NCBI GenBank assembly: GCA_964410665.1
Contig: CAYPIE010000052.1
Span: 1-41,340, forward strand
Direction of reading: 5' to 3'
Source: CAYPIE01 sp964410665
Lineage (GTDB): Bacteria > Planctomycetota > Planctomycetia > Gemmatales > Gemmataceae
Length of the DNA: 41,340 nt
Numbering within the stretch: position 1 is the stretch's first letter; each line of letters begins with the position of its first letter. A program made the position numbers and the translations under genes. Below, one piece after another: positions 39,013 through 41,340 of this stretch. The notes under the pieces were generated by a model. That model saw only the letters and a program-made list of their open reading frames with translations, made no database searches and was not told the DNA's origin.

Positions 39013-40479
39013 ATGAGGAACGACCAAACTCCCACCTCCGCCACCATTCGCCGGCGTCTGGGCCTTTGGGATGCCGTGTCGATCATTGTTGGGATCATTA
39101 TCGGTAGCGCCATCTTCCAGATGTCGCCCCAGATCTTTAGTAACGCGGCCAGTCCTGAGCTTGGGGTCGCCGTGTGGGCGCTGGGTGGTTTTTTTGCTTT
39201 AGTCGGTGCCTTTTGCTATGCCGAGCTGGCTACCACATATCAATCCGCCGGCGGGGATTACACCTACCTGAGCCGAGCTTATGGGCGGTTGACCGGCTAT
39301 CTATTCGCATGGGCTGAACTGTCGGTGATCCGGACCGGCGGGAGCATCGCCTATATGGCGTATGTTTTTGCGATCTATGCCCAGCAGTTGACCGACGTTT
39401 CTGCTCTGGGGAACTCGGCCACATTGGTACTAGCCAGCAGCTCCATTCTTATGTTAACATTTATAAATTATTTGGGATTTGAGCCGGGCCGTCGTACGCA
39501 AAACACGCTCGCAGCCGCCAAAGTGCTGGGGTTGTTGGGCATCATTGCCGTCGGCGTGGCTTGGTGGCTCAGCGGGCAGACCGGCAGCAGCGTAGTCGAC
39601 AACCCCGAAGTGATCGCCGATCCACCAACCTTGACCTGGAGTACCTTCGCTCTGGCCATGGTCTTTGTCATGTATGCGTATGGGGGCTGGAACGATACCG
39701 TGTTTGTTGCCGCGGAAGTGCGTGACCCACGCAAAAACCTGGTGCGGGCCCTAATCTATGGGGTGCTCGGCGTCACCGTCATCTATGTGGTGGTCAACCT
39801 GGCCTATCTTGGTGCACTCGGCTTCGATGGTGCCCGAACTGCCAAGGCCGTCGCTAGCGATGTGCTCCGGCAGCCGTTCGGAGAAAGTGGTCAACAAGTG
39901 ATGGCCGTGTTGGTCATGATCTCGGCATTAGGCGCGATTAATGGCATGCTCTTTACGGGCATGCGCCTTTATAGCACATTCGGCATCGACCACCGCTTGT
40001 TCCACTGGCTTCGCAGTAAGGATCCTACGACTCCCGCATCCACCAACGCGCTTCTGGCTCAGGCGTTTTTTAGTTTGTTGTTGATCTTTGTGCTCGAGTT
40101 CGGCGAGTCCTGGAAGGGGTCGCTTCGCGATCTTGGCTACACGCTGGCACCCACCCCAGAGGCGACCGAACAACGGATCGAGAAACTAGTGATCTGTACT
40201 GCACCGGTGTTTTGGGTCTTTTTCTTCCTCAGTGGGATTTCCCTCATAATCCTCCGCTTTAAAGATGCGCACTTGCCACGCGGCTTTCGCGTCCCATTCT
40301 ATCCGGTGACGCCACTGCTGTTCATTGGGATGAGTGGCTTTATGTTGTACAAGAGTACGACTTGGGCACTGTTCAATGAACCCGCCGAAGCCATCATTGT
40401 GTTGGGACTAGTGTTGCTCGCTTTACCCTTTTACCGGTCGAAGCCTCGGCCACAGGGATCGGAATCGAGCTTACCCTGA
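39013..40479 (+). CDS. APC-family amino-acid permease
   Basis: The 488-residue membrane protein has about 12 helices and the APC/LAT landmarks LGLWDAVSIIVGIIIGSAIF (helix 1 with the IGSAIF substrate loop), WALGGFFALVGAFCYAELAT, GGDYTYLSRAYGRLTGYLFAWAEL (split here as GGDYTYLSRAYG and RLTGYLFAWAEL) and MVFVMYAYGGWNDTVFVAAEV with RDPRKNLVRAL. A long loop between helices 9 and 10 (LEFGESWKGSLRDL through EQRIEKLV) stands out. Substrate is unknown. It starts divergent from the arylsulfatase gene and precedes the methyltransferase gene by 11 bases, probably in one transcript. Confidence 0.92.
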   Translation: MRNDQTPTSATIRRRLGLWDAVSIIVGIIIGSAIFQMSPQIFSNAASPELGVAVWALGGFFALVGAFCYAELATTYQSAGGDYTYLSRAYGRLTGYLFAWAELSVIRTGGSIAYMAYVFAIYAQQLTDVSALGNSATLVLASSSILMLTFINYLGFEPGRRTQNTLAAAKVLGLLGIIAVGVAWWLSGQTGSSVVDNPEVIADPPTLTWSTFALAMVFVMYAYGGWNDTVFVAAEVRDPRKNLVRALIYGVLGVTVIYVVVNLAYLGALGFDGARTAKAVASDVLRQPFGESGQQVMAVLVMISALGAINGMLFTGMRLYSTFGIDHRLFHWLRSKDPTTPASTNALLAQAFFSLLLIFVLEFGESWKGSLRDLGYTLAPTPEATEQRIEKLVICTAPVFWVFFFLSGISLIILRFKDAHLPRGFRVPFYPVTPLLFIGMSGFMLYKSTTWALFNEPAEAIIVLGLVLLALPFYRSKPRPQGSESSLP

Positions 40480-40490
40480 AGGAGTTTTCT

Positions 40491-41099
40491 ATGACTCTTC
40501 GAGTTACCGTGTTGACAGTGCTGTTGCTGGCCGATTGTGTGTTCGGCCAACAAGCAAATACAACCTCCTCGCAACTGACGGTCAAAGCAGTTCCCACTAG
40601 CGAACTGCGACAAAAGCCCACGATTGTGGTCCCCTATGTGCCCACTCCTCAAGTAGTCGTTGACGAGATGCTCAAGCTGGCCAAAGTCCAAAAAGGGGAT
40701 GTCGTGTATGACCTTGGTTGTGGTGATGGTCGCATCGTCATTACTGCGGTCAAGCAATACGGAGCGAAAAAAGGCTTTGGCTTAGATCTGAATCCGCAAC
40801 GGATTCGTGAATCTGAGGCAAATGCCAAGGCGGCTGGGGTGGCGAACCAACTCGAATTCAAACAGGGCGATGTACTCGACCTCAAGGATGTTTCCAAAGC
40901 GAATGTGGTCACGCTGTATTTGCTGCCGCGCGTTAACTTGAAATTGCGTCCCATGCTGCAGAAGTCACTCAAGCCTGGCGCTCGCATTGTTTCGCATGAC
41001 TTTGATATGGGTGACTGGAAGCCAGAAAAGGAAGTCACTGTTCGGGATGAGAAGGGCATCGAGCACACCATCTATCTGTGGACCATTCCCAAGAAGTGA
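40491..41099 (+). CDS. SAM-dependent methyltransferase with N-terminal signal peptide
   Basis: The 202-residue protein has a class I methyltransferase core: VVYDLGCGDGRIVI (motif I, residues 71-84), GFGLDLNPQRIRESEANA, EFKQGDVLDLKDV and VVTLYLLPRVNLKLRPML. Ahead of it lies an export-like N-terminus, MTLRVTVLTVLLLADCVFGQ, and a 35-residue linker before the fold. SAM is not normally found outside the cytoplasm, so location and cofactor supply are puzzling. GAAGGAG lies 5 bases before ATG 40491. It follows the permease gene by 11 bases. The family resembles exported methyltransferases seen in other planctomycetes. Confidence 0.87.
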   Translation: MTLRVTVLTVLLLADCVFGQQANTTSSQLTVKAVPTSELRQKPTIVVPYVPTPQVVVDEMLKLAKVQKGDVVYDLGCGDGRIVITAVKQYGAKKGFGLDLNPQRIRESEANAKAAGVANQLEFKQGDVLDLKDVSKANVVTLYLLPRVNLKLRPMLQKSLKPGARIVSHDFDMGDWKPEKEVTVRDEKGIEHTIYLWTIPKK

Positions 41100-41116
41100 G
41101 TCTGGAAGCGGTGACA

Positions 41117-41215
41117 GAGGCACTTGCGATTGCGTTGCGGTCGAGGCGCTTGCGGTGCGGCAGAAGCAGAGGCGATTGCGGTGCGGGGAAAGAGGCAGAG
41201 GCGCTTGCGGTGCGG
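41117..41215 (+). repeat. Four imperfect 18-base repeats
   Basis: Units of the form GAGGCGCTTGCGGTGCGG start at 41117, 41143, 41169 and 41198 (spacing 26, 26 and 29). The 41143 and 41198 units are identical; the 41169 unit differs at one base and the 41117 unit at three or four. They follow the methyltransferase stop and hold no reading frame of their own. Confidence 0.6.
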
Positions 41216-41220
41216 GGAAC

Positions 41221-41240
41221 CCCCGGACTGACGTCCGGGG
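41221..41240. repeat. Perfect palindrome CCCCGGAC-TGAC-GTCCGGGG
   Basis: An 8-bp perfect stem closes a 4-base loop. The core GGACTGACGTCC recurs at 41323-41334. It may act as terminator for the permease/methyltransferase unit or belong to a dispersed REP-like family. Confidence 0.6.
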
Positions 41241-41319
41241 CTCGCCTTTCGGAGGCGGTTGCGACGGCGGAAGGGATTGACTGTGAAATGGTTGCTGGGA
41301 ATCGATCGCGTCGGCAGAG

Positions 41320-41340
41320 CTTCGGACTGACGTCCTTCGC
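41320..41340. repeat. Second copy of the GGACTGACGTCC hairpin, cut by the window edge
   Basis: GGACTGACGTCC at 41323-41334 repeats the core of the palindrome at 41221-41240 with different flanks (CTTC...CTTC). Two copies within 100 bases suggest a small dispersed element. Confidence 0.5.

Noticed and set aside
1..41340. CRISPR arrays, tRNA and rRNA genes
   Set aside because: No regular direct repeats with unique spacers, and no cloverleaf or rRNA motifs were seen by eye; the repeats at 41117-41215 are too close and alike to be an array.

Overview
The window looks like chromosomal DNA of a planctomycete, most likely of the Gemmatales type. The evidence is gene style: two large secreted proteins with an N-terminal LExLExR-VP motif, an ECF sigma factor fused to a membrane anchor and a large extracytoplasmic region, a two-cysteine CCPTR arylsulfatase, PQQ-type propeller proteins, FG-GAP repeats, and a partial complex I cluster. 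This assignment is inferred from protein features, not from a database search.

Layout. Positions 1-12.4 kb are an accessory, extracellular and glycan-oriented region: the start of a giant Asp-box propeller protein (minus strand, running off the left edge), a GH62 arabinofuranosidase, a small conserved protein, a GT-C-like membrane protein, a sugar-dehydrogenase/Ig/FG-GAP protein, a previously unnoticed internally deleted GH62 relic, and an FkbM methyltransferase. Positions 12.4-13.8 kb are debris: a strong hairpin and two tandem, decayed right ends of IS66-family elements. Next come a small SEC-C protein with an overlapping leader ORF, the sigma-factor fusion, and an HdeD-like membrane protein.

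Positions 17.3-22.4 kb (minus strand) hold complex I genes in the order nuoI-nuoA-[PQQ-like protein]-nuoB-nuoC-nuoD, followed upstream by aat. Positions 23.4-29.4 kb (plus strand) form a tight run: gyrA, an epimerase-like SDR, and two tandem isocitrate-dehydrogenase-family genes. The second of these has lost several substrate- and cofactor-loop residues, in the same manner as the regulatory subunits of eukaryotic NAD-IDH. Positions 29.4-32.1 kb (minus) hold a translationally coupled PP2C phosphatase and a membrane-anchored glycosidase-like protein. From 32.3 kb on are a BFN-domain protein, a 2OG-Fe(II) oxygenase, a YugP-type metallopeptidase, an NSS transporter, an orphan CbiO-like ATPase, an arylsulfatase, an APC permease and an exported SAM-methyltransferase. 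The right end carries short GC-rich repeats and a perfect palindrome.

The strongest leads are the diverged IDH pair, the sigma factor-LolA-like-DUF4177 fusion, the GH62 relic, the tandem IS66 ends, and the SEC-C gene whose reading frame breaks at a run of seven T. No CRISPR array, rRNA or tRNA was recognised.
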